From: Saprospiraceae bacterium
Lineage (GTDB): Bacteria; Bacteroidota; Bacteroidia; Chitinophagales; Saprospiraceae
NCBI GenBank assembly: GCA_016715245.1
Contig: JADKAS010000033.1
Span: 62,001 to 126,000, forward strand
Direction of reading: 5' to 3'
DNA: 64,000 bases
Made by a program: the position numbers and the translations under genes
Shown: piece after piece, positions 8,736 through 17,624 of the stretch
How positions within the stretch are numbered: position 1 is the stretch's first letter
Layout of the letters: each line of letters opens with the position of its first letter
Notes under the pieces: generated by a model
Seen by the model: the letters and a program-made list of their open reading frames with translations, nothing else
The model's database searches: none
Told to the model about the DNA's origin: nothing

Positions 8736-9794
8736 TTATTGAGGTGCTATTTCACCCTCAAAAAACCTGTTTTTATGATCCTTCGCATCGGCATCCCCTA
8801 CTTGATGAGGAAATACGTTAAACGTTGCCGCATGAGCCCCTTTTACATTTTTCATCCTGTAATATACACCATTTTTATCCATACAATATTTTTCATTTAA
8901 AATTTTAAAAGATGTTTTGTCAATATTATGAAAAATCTGGTTATTTGCAAAAACATTACTTTTGTCTTTGGCATAATACATATCCCCTAATGACAACTCA
9001 TTTTCGGGATATAATTTAAAAGTTTGCGGATCAGCGTATTGTATAATGGTGGATTCATAATAGACATTTTGTCGATCTTTTGAAAACGGGGCACTTAATA
9101 TTAGAAAACTTTCTGAATTCGAATTTTTGATTTTTTCGCCATTATAAAAGACGTTTTTGTTATCTTTACTGTAGGTGTAATCCAGCAATTCATATGAATG
9201 GTAATCACAAGGGATGTTTTTAAGTGCGCATTGAACTTCGTCAGAATGTATATAATAAAAGTGTTGTGCGTCTTTAGCATAAAAAGTGTTGATTCTTTCA
9301 AAAGATTGACCAAGGACTTTGGGTACTTTTCTACAATCAATATACACATGGTTTTTATCTTTGACAAATTGAAAGTCCAGCACGTTCAGACTCTGAATAT
9401 CTGACACTTCAAATGAAATAGCTTTATGCCAGGCGGACAAACGATCCTTTCCATACCCATAATCAAGGCTAACAAACGTAGCAGCGTCTACCCCATGGAG
9501 TTGCTGAATGCTGTGCTTTTTGGATGAAAAATAATCCTGACCTCTACGATAGGTTCTATAATAAAAAACCTTATTTTTATCCTTGCAGAAATATTCATCC
9601 AAAATTTCAAAACTATGAACATCAACATTTTCCAGTACAGAATCATAAAATCGTATGGTATCGGCCACTATACTGAAGCCATATGGAAGTACTTCTACCC
9701 TTCTGTTCCCATTTTTACTTTTGCAGGAAAACACAAAAAACAAAAAGCCTAAGGTTACAAGTACGGATAAAAATATTATTGTGTTGGATGGCAT
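8736..9794 (-). CDS. DKNYY-repeat lipoprotein
   Basis: A 352-residue protein with a hydrophobic N-terminus ending in FVFSC (residue about 24), a plausible lipoprotein signal, followed by about eight repeats of roughly 40 residues. Each contains a short KDKNxVYY-like signature: CKDKNKVFYY, VKDKNHVYI, AKDAQHFYY, SKDNKNVFY, SKDRQNVYY, AKDKSNVFA, MDKNGVYY. This is the DKNYY family (a repeated beta structure of unknown role, usually surface or periplasmic). A second member lies just upstream at 9858. An envelope location is inferred from the signal. No partner known. Confidence 0.85.
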   Translation of the reverse strand: MPSNTIIFLSVLVTLGFLFFVFSCKSKNGNRRVEVLPYGFSIVADTIRFYDSVLENVDVHSFEILDEYFCKDKNKVFYYRTYRRGQDYFSSKKHSIQQLHGVDAATFVSLDYGYGKDRLSAWHKAISFEVSDIQSLNVLDFQFVKDKNHVYIDCRKVPKVLGQSFERINTFYAKDAQHFYYIHSDEVQCALKNIPCDYHSYELLDYTYSKDNKNVFYNGEKIKNSNSESFLILSAPFSKDRQNVYYESTIIQYADPQTFKLYPENELSLGDMYYAKDKSNVFANNQIFHNIDKTSFKILNEKYCMDKNGVYYRMKNVKGAHAATFNVFPHQVGDADAKDHKNRFFEGEIAPQ

Positions 9795-9857
9795 TTTTTA
9801 CTGTATTTTGTTGAGCAATAGGAAATTTGATTTTAAATAAATGACGCTGCTTTACCC

Positions 9858-10493
9858 TTATTTTACTTCTTTACATCCTTTAAAGTTTTTATTGAATGTG
9901 GTTCCTGTGCCCCAATCACCGGTGATGACATTCTGAATTTCTATTCCTTGATGGGCAATCCATTGATATTCCGGATACAACTCCAAAAAATGGGACAGTT
10001 TTGTGGTAGAAATCATACCTGCCATAAGTTTATCTTCATTCGTTACTTTATAGGTTAGCACCTCTTCGCTGCTAAGTTTCATGGGTACCGTGCCACAATA
10101 CACATCATTTTTATCTTTTGAATAAGGAAATTGAATAACTTCAAAAGTAGCAGGGTCAGCGTTTATTATTACTTCGTTATTAAAAAATACAAATTGTTTG
10201 TCTTTTGAATATCCATATTCATCATCTGACAAAAGAACAAAGCCATTGGGAGATGCGTGTTGTATTTTTTTGCCATTAAAATAAACCTGATTTTGATCCA
10301 GTGCAAAACATTTGTTTTTTAATAGCGTAAAACTATTTTGGTCTATACCTTCTATCAAATGAATTCTCTTTCCATTATTTTCATCAATGGTCACCCAGGA
10401 CCAGTCCCCATTAGTCTTAACATAACCGGTCTTACTACCCTTAAAAAAATAAAGGAATATGGAAATGAGAATGATGGCTAAGACTAGTTTCAT
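9858..10493 (-). CDS. DKNYY-family protein
   Basis: A 211-residue protein with an N-terminal signal or anchor helix (MKLVLAIILISIFLYFF) and three DKNYY-type repeats (ALDQNQVYF, SKDKQFVFF, SKDKNDVYC). The C-terminus (LSHFLELYPEYQWIAHQG) is not repetitive. I place the start at ATG 10493 rather than the upstream TTG because it gives a clean signal sequence. It ends 63 bp before the longer DKNYY protein, and the two probably form one transcript with the gene at 10512. Confidence 0.82.
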   Translation of the reverse strand: MKLVLAIILISIFLYFFKGSKTGYVKTNGDWSWVTIDENNGKRIHLIEGIDQNSFTLLKNKCFALDQNQVYFNGKKIQHASPNGFVLLSDDEYGYSKDKQFVFFNNEVIINADPATFEVIQFPYSKDKNDVYCGTVPMKLSSEEVLTYKVTNEDKLMAGMISTTKLSHFLELYPEYQWIAHQGIEIQNVITGDWGTGTTFNKNFKGCKEVK

Positions 10494-10511
10494 ACAGATA
10501 AATATTTTCAA

Positions 10512-11324
10512 TTATTTTTTTGGACCTTTGTAAAAAGTGATCCATTTATCTTCGATTTCAAAATAAGCTCCCGATGAGGTTGTCTGGTCCCTCAAGGTAG
10601 ATTCTGCAACGAACTGCAGGATTTCATCTCTTTCATCAAGACTGTAGCCGGTTTCATTTACCCAGTTCTCCTTGGCAGGGATATCGATATAAAAAAGACA
10701 GTTGCCTCCACCCATTTCAGAATAGAACGTAAGAATTTTGTTTCCATCGACAAATATTACATTATTGGACCGGCCTGCACCTTCATATTTTACTCTTCTG
10801 CTAAATTTTCTGTAGAGCTCATTGAAAACATTTTCCCGCAAAATCAAATCCTGATCGGGAATGATATTGCCAAACCCATCCCGGTAAATAATCGGAGCTT
10901 TATCTTCTTCAGGCACTATTTCCGGTGAAATGACCGGTTGTATAGGGATAACACCTTCATCGTATTTTTTTAAGTTTATTATGTGCTGAAGTCCGTTTTT
11001 TTTGGTGATTTTTATGAACAATTCTCCCGGGTAAAAAGGCAAAGTGTCCAATATGATCTGAATAGTTCCATTGATGATTTCTCTGATATCTTTGCGCCAG
11101 ATTTCATCTTTTGTTTTTTGATCACAAATCACCATATCCAAATAATGTATACCATCTACCGGTAGCCAAATGATGAGTTGCTGACAGTCAGGATAGTGTA
11201 CTAATCTTACACGACTTTCATCCATCAAATCGTCTGTTGCGGTTTTTTCGTTTGATGTATCATTAGAAGGCCTAATATTTTCTATACTGGTCAAAGTGAC
11301 AATACCGAAATAATTTGTTTCCAT
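10512..11324 (-). CDS. Hypothetical protein
   Basis: A 270-residue protein with no signal peptide, rich in beta-type segments (LPVDGIHYLDMVICDQ, GELFIKITKKNGLQHI). The C-terminal half contains FGNIIPDQDLILRENVFNEL and a TFYSEMGGGNCLFYID segment. It is not recognised. The start METNYFGI at 11324 is preferred to the frame-open stretch upstream, which overlaps the next gene. It stops immediately before the DKNYY gene at 10493, so co-transcription is likely. Confidence 0.7.
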   Translation of the reverse strand: METNYFGIVTLTSIENIRPSNDTSNEKTATDDLMDESRVRLVHYPDCQQLIIWLPVDGIHYLDMVICDQKTKDEIWRKDIREIINGTIQIILDTLPFYPGELFIKITKKNGLQHIINLKKYDEGVIPIQPVISPEIVPEEDKAPIIYRDGFGNIIPDQDLILRENVFNELYRKFSRRVKYEGAGRSNNVIFVDGNKILTFYSEMGGGNCLFYIDIPAKENWVNETGYSLDERDEILQFVAESTLRDQTTSSGAYFEIEDKWITFYKGPKK

Positions 11325-11349
11325 CTCATTAAAAGTAACAAAGGTGTTT

Positions 11350-11880
11350 TTAAAAAAATACAAAACCCAGTTTTTCCAATGATTTTTTTAGTTTCTGGTC
11401 AGAAATATTCTTTTTGGAGCGTTTTACCAGATGAATATTAAGAGAATCCTGTTTCTGAATAGCCAATGACAAATTGAGTACTTTAAGATGCTGAATTTCT
11501 GCTTCTTCGAGAAGTTTTTTCATGATATCAACATTAACTTTGTTGGAGAGCGAGAGATCATCCATTCTTTTTGAAAGGTCATTATTCGTAGTTTTAACAA
11601 AAGTGAGATGGTCCTCCAGGCTTTTTATTGTTGCCTCTTTCAGCAAATCTTCTTTTTGCATATTTTCCATCTTCAGTTCCTTGAGTTTATTTTCTTGGTT
11701 TGCCGTGAGCAACTTTTGCTCAAGGTTGAGATTATTTTTTGTGTATTCGGCTACCTGTCCATTAGATTGTTCAAGATCATTTTGCACTTGATGGTATGAC
11801 AATTCCAATTGTTTGTACTTCTTTGATGATACACATGATGATAAGATAATAACAGCCCAAAGAAAAAAGAAAGCTCTCAT
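11350..11880 (-). CDS. Coiled-coil lipoprotein, OmpA-family N-terminal region only
   Basis: A 176-residue protein. MRAFFFLWAVIILSSC is a clear lipoprotein signal (lipid Cys at residue 16), then VSSKKYKQLE and an almost continuous coiled coil to about residue 150 (EYTKNNLNLEQKLL, KEDLLKEATIKSLEDH). The pattern, up to KQDSLNIHLVKRSKKNISDQ, is that of Bacteroidota coiled-coil OmpA lipoproteins, where a peptidoglycan-binding OmpA domain would follow. Here the protein ends a few residues later at GFVFF, so the OmpA domain is absent. Possibly a truncated relic or a free spacer protein. Confidence 0.75.
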   Translation of the reverse strand: MRAFFFLWAVIILSSCVSSKKYKQLELSYHQVQNDLEQSNGQVAEYTKNNLNLEQKLLTANQENKLKELKMENMQKEDLLKEATIKSLEDHLTFVKTTNNDLSKRMDDLSLSNKVNVDIMKKLLEEAEIQHLKVLNLSLAIQKQDSLNIHLVKRSKKNISDQKLKKSLEKLGFVFF

Positions 11881-11908
11881 TTTTTGTAAATTGAAGTTGA
11901 AAAATGAT

Positions 11909-12697
11909 TTATTCACCATAATATAATTGCAAAATTGTATGAGTACCAATAAGGATATATTGCATGCTCATAAATAAAAATACAGTAATTAATATAGATT
12001 TCCAAATAGATTCAATCATCGATGCTTTAAAAAACCTCAAGCTAAGCAAAAAGATAATCGCGATTTCCGCACCCACAACAAAATATTTTTGAAATTCGTA
12101 AAAAGGATTAAACACGGCACTCATTAAATTCAGAGCAGCTTGAAATATCATCAGATGACCAAATAAAAAAGTAATTGCTGTGGCTCTTTCTGCCATATTA
12201 TGTGTACTTTTTCTGAAAAGCACGGAGGTGGCTAATACATACAACGGTATGATCATCAAAGAAAAAAAGCTGCCATAATCATTAATGATAGCATCAAATA
12301 CAGCATCGCTTTTCAACTGCAGCAAATTTGAGGCTTCTGTCTCAAAGTCATTTTCATTTATTGTCGAAATATTAAAATACGTATAAACAAAAAAATTGAT
12401 ACTCAGATTGAGGAAGAAGTATTTGAAAGGTATATAATATTTATCTCTTACACCATTTAGATAGTGGTTTATAAAGTTGGTCGGTTGTGTGGTAAGGGAA
12501 ATAAAGGTATGTACATATTTGTCTTCAAAATTGGAAAAAAAATCTACGATGCTGGATAAAAGATTACCTACTGAAATTCTTTGCTTTTTAAGATGTCCAC
12601 CGCAATAGCTGCAATAAACACCTTGATCAATATGGCCGCAGTTATTGCATTCGAGATCCATAGATGAAAAGGTTTGTGAAAAGGATTTATCAGACAT
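11909..12697 (-). CDS. DUF3667 family zinc-ribbon membrane protein
   Basis: A 262-residue protein starting MSDKSFSQ. The N-terminus has a zinc ribbon, CNNCGHIDQGVYCSYCG (residues about 17-33), then an amphipathic linker typical of DUF3667 (LLSSIVDFFSNFEDKYVHTF) and four or five membrane helices. The role of DUF3667 is unknown; members are widespread small-copy membrane proteins in this phylum. ATG 12697 is chosen as it begins just before the ribbon. Confidence 0.82.
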   Translation of the reverse strand: MSDKSFSQTFSSMDLECNNCGHIDQGVYCSYCGGHLKKQRISVGNLLSSIVDFFSNFEDKYVHTFISLTTQPTNFINHYLNGVRDKYYIPFKYFFLNLSINFFVYTYFNISTINENDFETEASNLLQLKSDAVFDAIINDYGSFFSLMIIPLYVLATSVLFRKSTHNMAERATAITFLFGHLMIFQAALNLMSAVFNPFYEFQKYFVVGAEIAIIFLLSLRFFKASMIESIWKSILITVFLFMSMQYILIGTHTILQLYYGE

Positions 12698-13336
12698 ACA
12701 ATTTTTATTTTTAAAAGTACAGATGCCTCTGAGAATAAACATCTGCACAACTTAGATTAACTAAACCACCAATTAGGATTAAAAACAGTACAAAGTTGAG
12801 GTTTAAAAAGTTTGTGTTCAAAAATTAAATGCTAAAGTGTATAAATTATGTATTGAATAGTATTAATTGCCGTTTGAAGTAAAAAAGGGGACGAATGCTT
12901 ATGGAGTTTGAAGTCGGTTGTACTTTGGCAGACATGTGATCAGGATAAAATATATTTTACCGGATCGTCTGCGTGAAGTCATGTATTGGTTGATTGGATT
13001 TTAATAATCTCACTTTTTAAAATTCGGGGTCAAACGCTTCAAAATTCAAAATAGCTTTATGACCTGCCATTAAAATTGTCCCGCAATAAGTATTTTGCAT
13101 TTTCATCTTTTTCACATTAAAAGACAACTTTTACTATCAAAGACAAAGTTAAAACCGTCAATCATGAATACTAAAAAACTTTGAATGGGAAGTAGATATT
13201 TCTGTTTAAAGTGTGCCCTTACTACAATAAAAAATAATAATAATAACTACTTATTTTATACATTTTACTAATGGAATAATGTATTCTAAAGTTTTGGTTT
13301 AAAACCTTTTTCTTTATAAAAAGTATTAATAAATTT
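12698..13336. other. Intergenic region without a gene
   Basis: About 640 bases. Both strands are cut by frequent stops and no frame resembles a protein I know. The right half is very AT-rich. It separates the accessory minus-strand block from the rimM operon and may hold the promoter of the DUF3667 gene. Nothing else is supported. Confidence 0.6.
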
Positions 13337-13852
13337 TTATCCAATCACCTCTAAAAGACCTTCAGGCAGATTCATGCAGATTATTTTGTTTTTTTGGTCA
13401 ATAGAAATAATCCAATCCTCAATCATCGGAATGTGAATTATGGCACCTGATTTATTTTTCACTAAAGCCATGAGTTGACCGGGATATAAAACAATCTCTT
13501 CAATCATTCCCACTTCCGTGTTCTGATCAAACAAAACAAAATTTTTCAAGTCATCTTTTTCATTAACCAGGCCCTTTTTTATTTGCAGTAAATCTTTTTT
13601 ATGCAATCCCACAGACAAGCCTGTAAATAATGCGGCATCTTCCGGAGAATCCACCTCCTCCAATTTTAGCCCCAAACCTCTGTCGGAATTGATTTTTTCT
13701 ATTCGGAATGGAACAGGCAATCCATCTATAAAAATGAAGAGAAAATCCGCTTTTTCAACACTTTTTTCATAAAGTTGGTTGACATCAAGAAGTACAAACC
13801 CCTTTATCCCGTCAGGTTTTACAATCTTTCCAATTTCTGTGATGTCCTCCAC
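13337..13852 (-). CDS. rimM: Ribosome maturation factor RimM
   Basis: A 171-residue protein of normal length for RimM, which helps fold the 16S rRNA 3' major domain (head) in 30S assembly. Residues 5-90 are the RimM N-terminal barrel (EIGKIVKPDGIKGFVLLDV, then the region ending DAALFTGLSVGL). The C-terminal PRC-barrel has IEEIVLYPGQLMALVKNK and ends with IHIPMIEDWI. It lies 4 bp after the lipoprotein gene at 13857 on the same strand. It is not next to rpsP or trmD here. Confidence 0.93.
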   Translation of the reverse strand: MEDITEIGKIVKPDGIKGFVLLDVNQLYEKSVEKADFLFIFIDGLPVPFRIEKINSDRGLGLKLEEVDSPEDAALFTGLSVGLHKKDLLQIKKGLVNEKDDLKNFVLFDQNTEVGMIEEIVLYPGQLMALVKNKSGAIIHIPMIEDWIISIDQKNKIICMNLPEGLLEVIG

Positions 13853-13856
13853 GATA

Positions 13857-14606
13857 TTAATTGTGCTCCAATAAGGTCAGGTTGTGATAAAATCCTTTGA
13901 CAGCCCTTTCTTCGATGGGTTCAGTACCGGTGTTATTATCCTGAAGGAATATCATGGTTTTGCTGTACAATCCAATATTTTGAATATAGGTTTCATAGTA
14001 CACTTTTTTTTCAAGTGACGTGCTGACATCGTCTACCAATCTAATTTTTACATTTTTTACTTTATTCCCTTCAAACAATAAATCTTTATTAATGGTCTCC
14101 ACACGGGTATTCCATCCATCATACATAGCCCTCATCACCTCACCTCCAATGACGATATCGATTTGAGAATCAAAATACTGATTGTGATTAAATCTCAATC
14201 CGGCCTTCAAAGGAAATACCATTTTGGTAAATAGCAGGTTGTCCTCCTGACGGGTAACTTTTTGCACACTTTTTGTAACAAAGACCGTTTTTTGATATTT
14301 CCAGTCATCGTCCACCTTTCGCTTAAAATACACATTTACATTATACATCGTGTCACCCTCTGCTGAAATATTTTGTTCGATAATTTCTTCTCTGATATAA
14401 CTTTTTAATGTATCCCTGATGGTTCCTGCAGACCTCAGAACAATACTGTCAGACACATATACCCGGTATTTTCCAACAGCAAGGGGAAAATATTCATATC
14501 CAAAGTCAATATTTCCTGCGGGTTCCGTCTCATCTGAACAGGCTGAAAACAAAAAAATAATGCTCAGAAAACAAAGGGCCAATATAGTATTTCTTTTAAT
14601 ATTCAT
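13857..14606 (-). CDS. Hypothetical lipoprotein
   Basis: A 249-residue protein with a lipoprotein signal (LFSACSDETEP, lipid Cys about residue 23). The mature part begins DFGYEYFPLAVGKYRVYVSD, a pattern seen in many uncharacterised Bacteroidota lipoproteins with a beta-barrel-like soluble fold. No enzymatic motif. It sits 4 bp upstream of rimM and about 80 bp downstream of mnmA, so all three may be one transcription unit from the mnmA promoter. Confidence 0.8.
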   Translation of the reverse strand: MNIKRNTILALCFLSIIFLFSACSDETEPAGNIDFGYEYFPLAVGKYRVYVSDSIVLRSAGTIRDTLKSYIREEIIEQNISAEGDTMYNVNVYFKRKVDDDWKYQKTVFVTKSVQKVTRQEDNLLFTKMVFPLKAGLRFNHNQYFDSQIDIVIGGEVMRAMYDGWNTRVETINKDLLFEGNKVKNVKIRLVDDVSTSLEKKVYYETYIQNIGLYSKTMIFLQDNNTGTEPIEERAVKGFYHNLTLLEHN

Positions 14607-14686
14607 GGGTACATTTACATATTGCTACCTATTAACTAGTTTTATATTATCATTTATTGTACTATTTTAAAAAAATAGTTTGCACA

Positions 14687-15787
14687 TTACAAAATTACTC
14701 TTTTTTGAATGATTCCACCACCAACAAGGTCATCTCCTTCATAAAAAACAGCGGATTGACCGGGGGCAATACCTTTTACCGGAGCAAAAAACTCAACTTC
14801 GACAGATTCTTGTGCCGGAAAAAGGGCCGCCATAACTCCTTTGTCGTTGTATCTGACCTGTGTGGTGGCTTCAAAACCGTCTTGAACACCACCGTATTTC
14901 ATCCAGTTAATTTTACCCACCGACATGGTGTTTTTTATAAGTTCGTCGACCTCGCCCAACACCACTGTATTGGTCTCGGGTATTATTTCCGTTACAAACA
15001 TTGGTGTTAAAAACCCTCCACCCAGACCTTTCCTTTGCCCTATGGTATAAAAAGGATAGCCTTCATGATTTCCTAAAAAATCGCCTTTGGCATTTACAAA
15101 ACGACCGCCACGGACACTTTCTTCCAGTCCGGGAACCCTCCTTTTCAGGAATCCCCTGTAATCATTGTCCGGAACAAAACAAATTTCGTACGACTCCGCT
15201 TTTTTGGACAATTCGTCATAGCCGAAATCTTTGGCCATCTGTCGGATTTCCGGTTTGGTATACGTGCCCAAAGGGAAAGAGCTTCTTTCCAGGCATTCCT
15301 GTGTCAGCCCCCAGAGAACGTAAGACTGATCTTTTCTGTCATCTTTTCCTTTGGAAATAAATCTTCTGTCACCCTTCTCTTTGATAATGGCATAGTGGCC
15401 CGTGGCAATAAATTCACAATCCATGGCATCCGCTCTTTTGAGCAGGGCACTCCACTTGATATGGGTATTACAGAGTACACAAGGATTGGGTGTACGGCCT
15501 GCTATATATTCCTCCACAAAATTGTCAATGACGTAATCTCCGAATTCATCCCTGATGTCGATGATAAAATGGTGAAAACCCATATTGACCGCTACCTGTC
15601 TCGCGTCATTGATAGAATCCAGCGAACAACAACCGGTCTCTTTTTTGGATCCTCCTGCTGAGGCGTAATCCCATGTTTTCATGGTTATACCCACGACTTC
15701 ATATCCTTCTTCATGAAGCATCATCGCCGCTACGGTACTATCGATACCACCGCTCATCGCTACCAGAACCCTGCCCTTTTTACTCAT
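14687..15787 (-). CDS. mnmA: tRNA-specific 2-thiouridylase MnmA
   Basis: A 366-residue cytosolic enzyme that adds sulfur to U34 of Lys, Glu and Gln tRNAs. It has the ATP-pyrophosphatase loop AMSGGIDST at residues about 11-19, the first catalytic Cys in GRTPNPCVLCN, the second in SYEICFVPD, and the C-terminal barrel ending SAVFYEGDDLVGGGI. Length is normal. I choose the ATG at 15787 because a perfect Bacteroidota -7 box (TATCTTTG on this strand) lies 22-29 bp upstream, inside the longer open frame. Confidence 0.96.
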   Translation of the reverse strand: MSKKGRVLVAMSGGIDSTVAAMMLHEEGYEVVGITMKTWDYASAGGSKKETGCCSLDSINDARQVAVNMGFHHFIIDIRDEFGDYVIDNFVEEYIAGRTPNPCVLCNTHIKWSALLKRADAMDCEFIATGHYAIIKEKGDRRFISKGKDDRKDQSYVLWGLTQECLERSSFPLGTYTKPEIRQMAKDFGYDELSKKAESYEICFVPDNDYRGFLKRRVPGLEESVRGGRFVNAKGDFLGNHEGYPFYTIGQRKGLGGGFLTPMFVTEIIPETNTVVLGEVDELIKNTMSVGKINWMKYGGVQDGFEATTQVRYNDKGVMAALFPAQESVEVEFFAPVKGIAPGQSAVFYEGDDLVGGGIIQKRVIL

Positions 15788-15808
15788 GCAAAAAAATGAT
15801 TTCGGGTG

Positions 15809-15816
15809 CAAAGATA
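15809..15816 (-). promoter_or_regulatory. Bacteroidota-type -7 box before mnmA
   Basis: On the minus strand this reads TATCTTTG, a perfect match to the TAnnTTTG consensus of the primary sigma factor in this phylum. It lies 22 bp upstream of the mnmA ATG. No good TTTG -33 element is seen at the usual distance. Confidence 0.55.
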
Positions 15817-15853
15817 CGAAAAATAATTTTGGTCCCGAATAGTTTTTAGGAAG

Positions 15854-15930
15854 GTGTTGGGTGTTGGGTGTTAGGTGTTAGGTGTTAGGTGTTGGGTGTT
15901 AGGTGCTGGGTGTTAGGTGTTGGGTGTTGG
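15854..15930 (+). repeat. Heptamer minisatellite, 11 copies
   Basis: Exactly 77 bp made of eleven consecutive 7-mers of the form GTGTTRG (GTGTTGG or GTGTTAG, one GTGCTGG). The copies have no indels between them. It lies between the mnmA promoter region and the left end of the IS1380-like element. Copy number is likely variable between strains, by replication slippage. No coding role is seen. Confidence 0.9.
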
Positions 15931-15943
15931 AGTTCTGATAGCT

Positions 15944-17547
15944 CCTAGATTCCGCAACTAGTTGTTAAAAATAAGGCAAAATGTTGATTAATAACATTTT
16001 GCCTTTTGTCTTATTCACCTATATTGGTGTTGCTAACAATAAGTGTCATGAAAGTACGATATTCTAATAATATTAACGCATTTGGAGGAGTAAATTTTGT
16101 TCTTCAAGAATTTGATAAATTGAAAATTGGCAATATTTTATATGATAATTTACCTTCTTTAAGCCCAAAGTCCTCCTATAGTTGGAGAGATATTTTTTAT
16201 TCTTTTTCAAGTATTTATTTCTGTGGTGGAAACTGCATGGAGGATGCTAAGACCATTCTTGCTAACCAATTTGGAAGTAATCCCATATTTAACTTATGTA
16301 GCCCTGACACTTTACTTCGTAGGATGGGTGATCTTTGTACTGACCAATTGCTTTGTAATACGAAACGAGGTAATGTAGAACACCAGTATAATATCAACCA
16401 GACCATGACTGATATGAACATTAAGTTACTGAAGAAGCTTGGTGAGTTTAATAAAGATGAAGTGGTCCTTGATTATGATAACACCATTATTTTCACGGAA
16501 AAAGAAGGGTGTAAAATGACCTACAAGCGTGATTATGGCTATCAACCTGGCGTAGGTATCTTAAACGAGCAAAACGTTTTATATATTGAAAACAGAAACG
16601 GAAATAGTGACGCTAAGGCCTTTCAATTGGATACCTTGGAAAGAATGTTCCAACATTTGAAGACAATAACATCTCAAGAATTGACAAATTCAGGGCAGAT
16701 GCCGCTTCTTACCAGTATGATGTTGTAAAATTGGTGGAGAAAAACGTTACATCCTTTTATATCGGGGCCAGAAACAGTTATGTGGAAAAATATTTTGCCT
16801 TGATTGAGGATTGGATTAAAACTAAGATCAAACAGGAGAAGATGTTTTATATAGGGGAAATAGAGTACAGACCCTTTGCACAACAAGGCAATAGAGATAA
16901 TAAATACAGGCTCCTGGTCCAAAGAAAAACTGAGAAAAAAGACGGGCAGCTCAACATGTTTACCAACGAGTCTTACGACTATCATGCCATTGTGACAAAT
17001 GACTTTTCTTCATCCTTGGATGAAGCTATCAAATGCTATAATCGAAGAGGCGCTTGTGAGAAACAATTTGATATTTTGAAAAACGATTTTGGTTGGAATT
17101 ATCTACCATTTTCAAACTTGTCAAAATACTGTATTCTTATATTTTTAGTGCGATTTGTCGCAACCTTTACAACGTGGTTATATCTAATCTATCGAAGGTT
17201 TATAAAAATGTAAACATTCACTACAGAATGAAACGTTTTATTTTTTTAATTTCATAGCCATTCCAGCAGTTTGGAAAAAAGCATCCAGACAATGGTATCT
17301 AAGGGTATACGGCAAAATACCTCTGCAAGTATAAGATCACAAAAAAACTGCAATAAATCTTCTCTAAGACAGGGATAGGTGTGTCCTGTACTTAAATTTT
17401 ATTCGTTTTTTACCACAACTAAGCTATTCTATAGACTAAAAAGAAACCCAAAGAAGGCACTTCACTTAGTAAAAGGAAATTCCATTGTCAAAATAACCCT
17501 AAAACCATCATTTTTTTAAATCAACTAGCTAAGTTGCGGAATCTAGG
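15944..17547 (+). mobile_element. IS1380-family insertion sequence, decayed
   Basis: A 1604-bp element bounded by inverted repeats: CCTAGATTCCGCAACT at the left end and its complement AGTTGCGGAATCTAGG at the right. It is flanked by the 4-bp direct repeat AGCT (15940-15943 and 17548-17551), matching the 4-bp target duplication typical of IS1380. Because AGCT is palindromic, the inverted repeat can also be read three bases further out. The interior holds one transposase gene broken by several frameshifts. Intact ends with a broken gene suggest a fairly recent but inactive copy, which could still be moved in trans. Confidence 0.88.
16048..17334 (+). pseudogene. IS1380-family transposase, frameshifted
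   Basis: DDE transposase readable only by changing frame. Part 1 runs from ATG 16048 (MKVRYSNNINAFGG) through the catalytic-type VLDYDNTIIF to about 16675. It then continues in the -1 frame (IDKFRADAASYQYDVVKLVE) as the piece ending at 17213, which carries YNRRGACEKQFDILKNDFGW. Near 17130-17150 the frame changes again (AICRNLYNVVISNLSKVYKN), and once more near 17250 at a T run, to end FIAIPAVWKKASRQWYLRVY with TAA at 17332. At least three indels, so no active enzyme is expected. Confidence 0.9.
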
Positions 17548-17624
17548 AGCTTTCGGGATGAGAAATTGGGGATATCAACTTTTTCGGTTTTACTGATTAA
17601 CCTATTTGTTTAATGACCCGTTTA

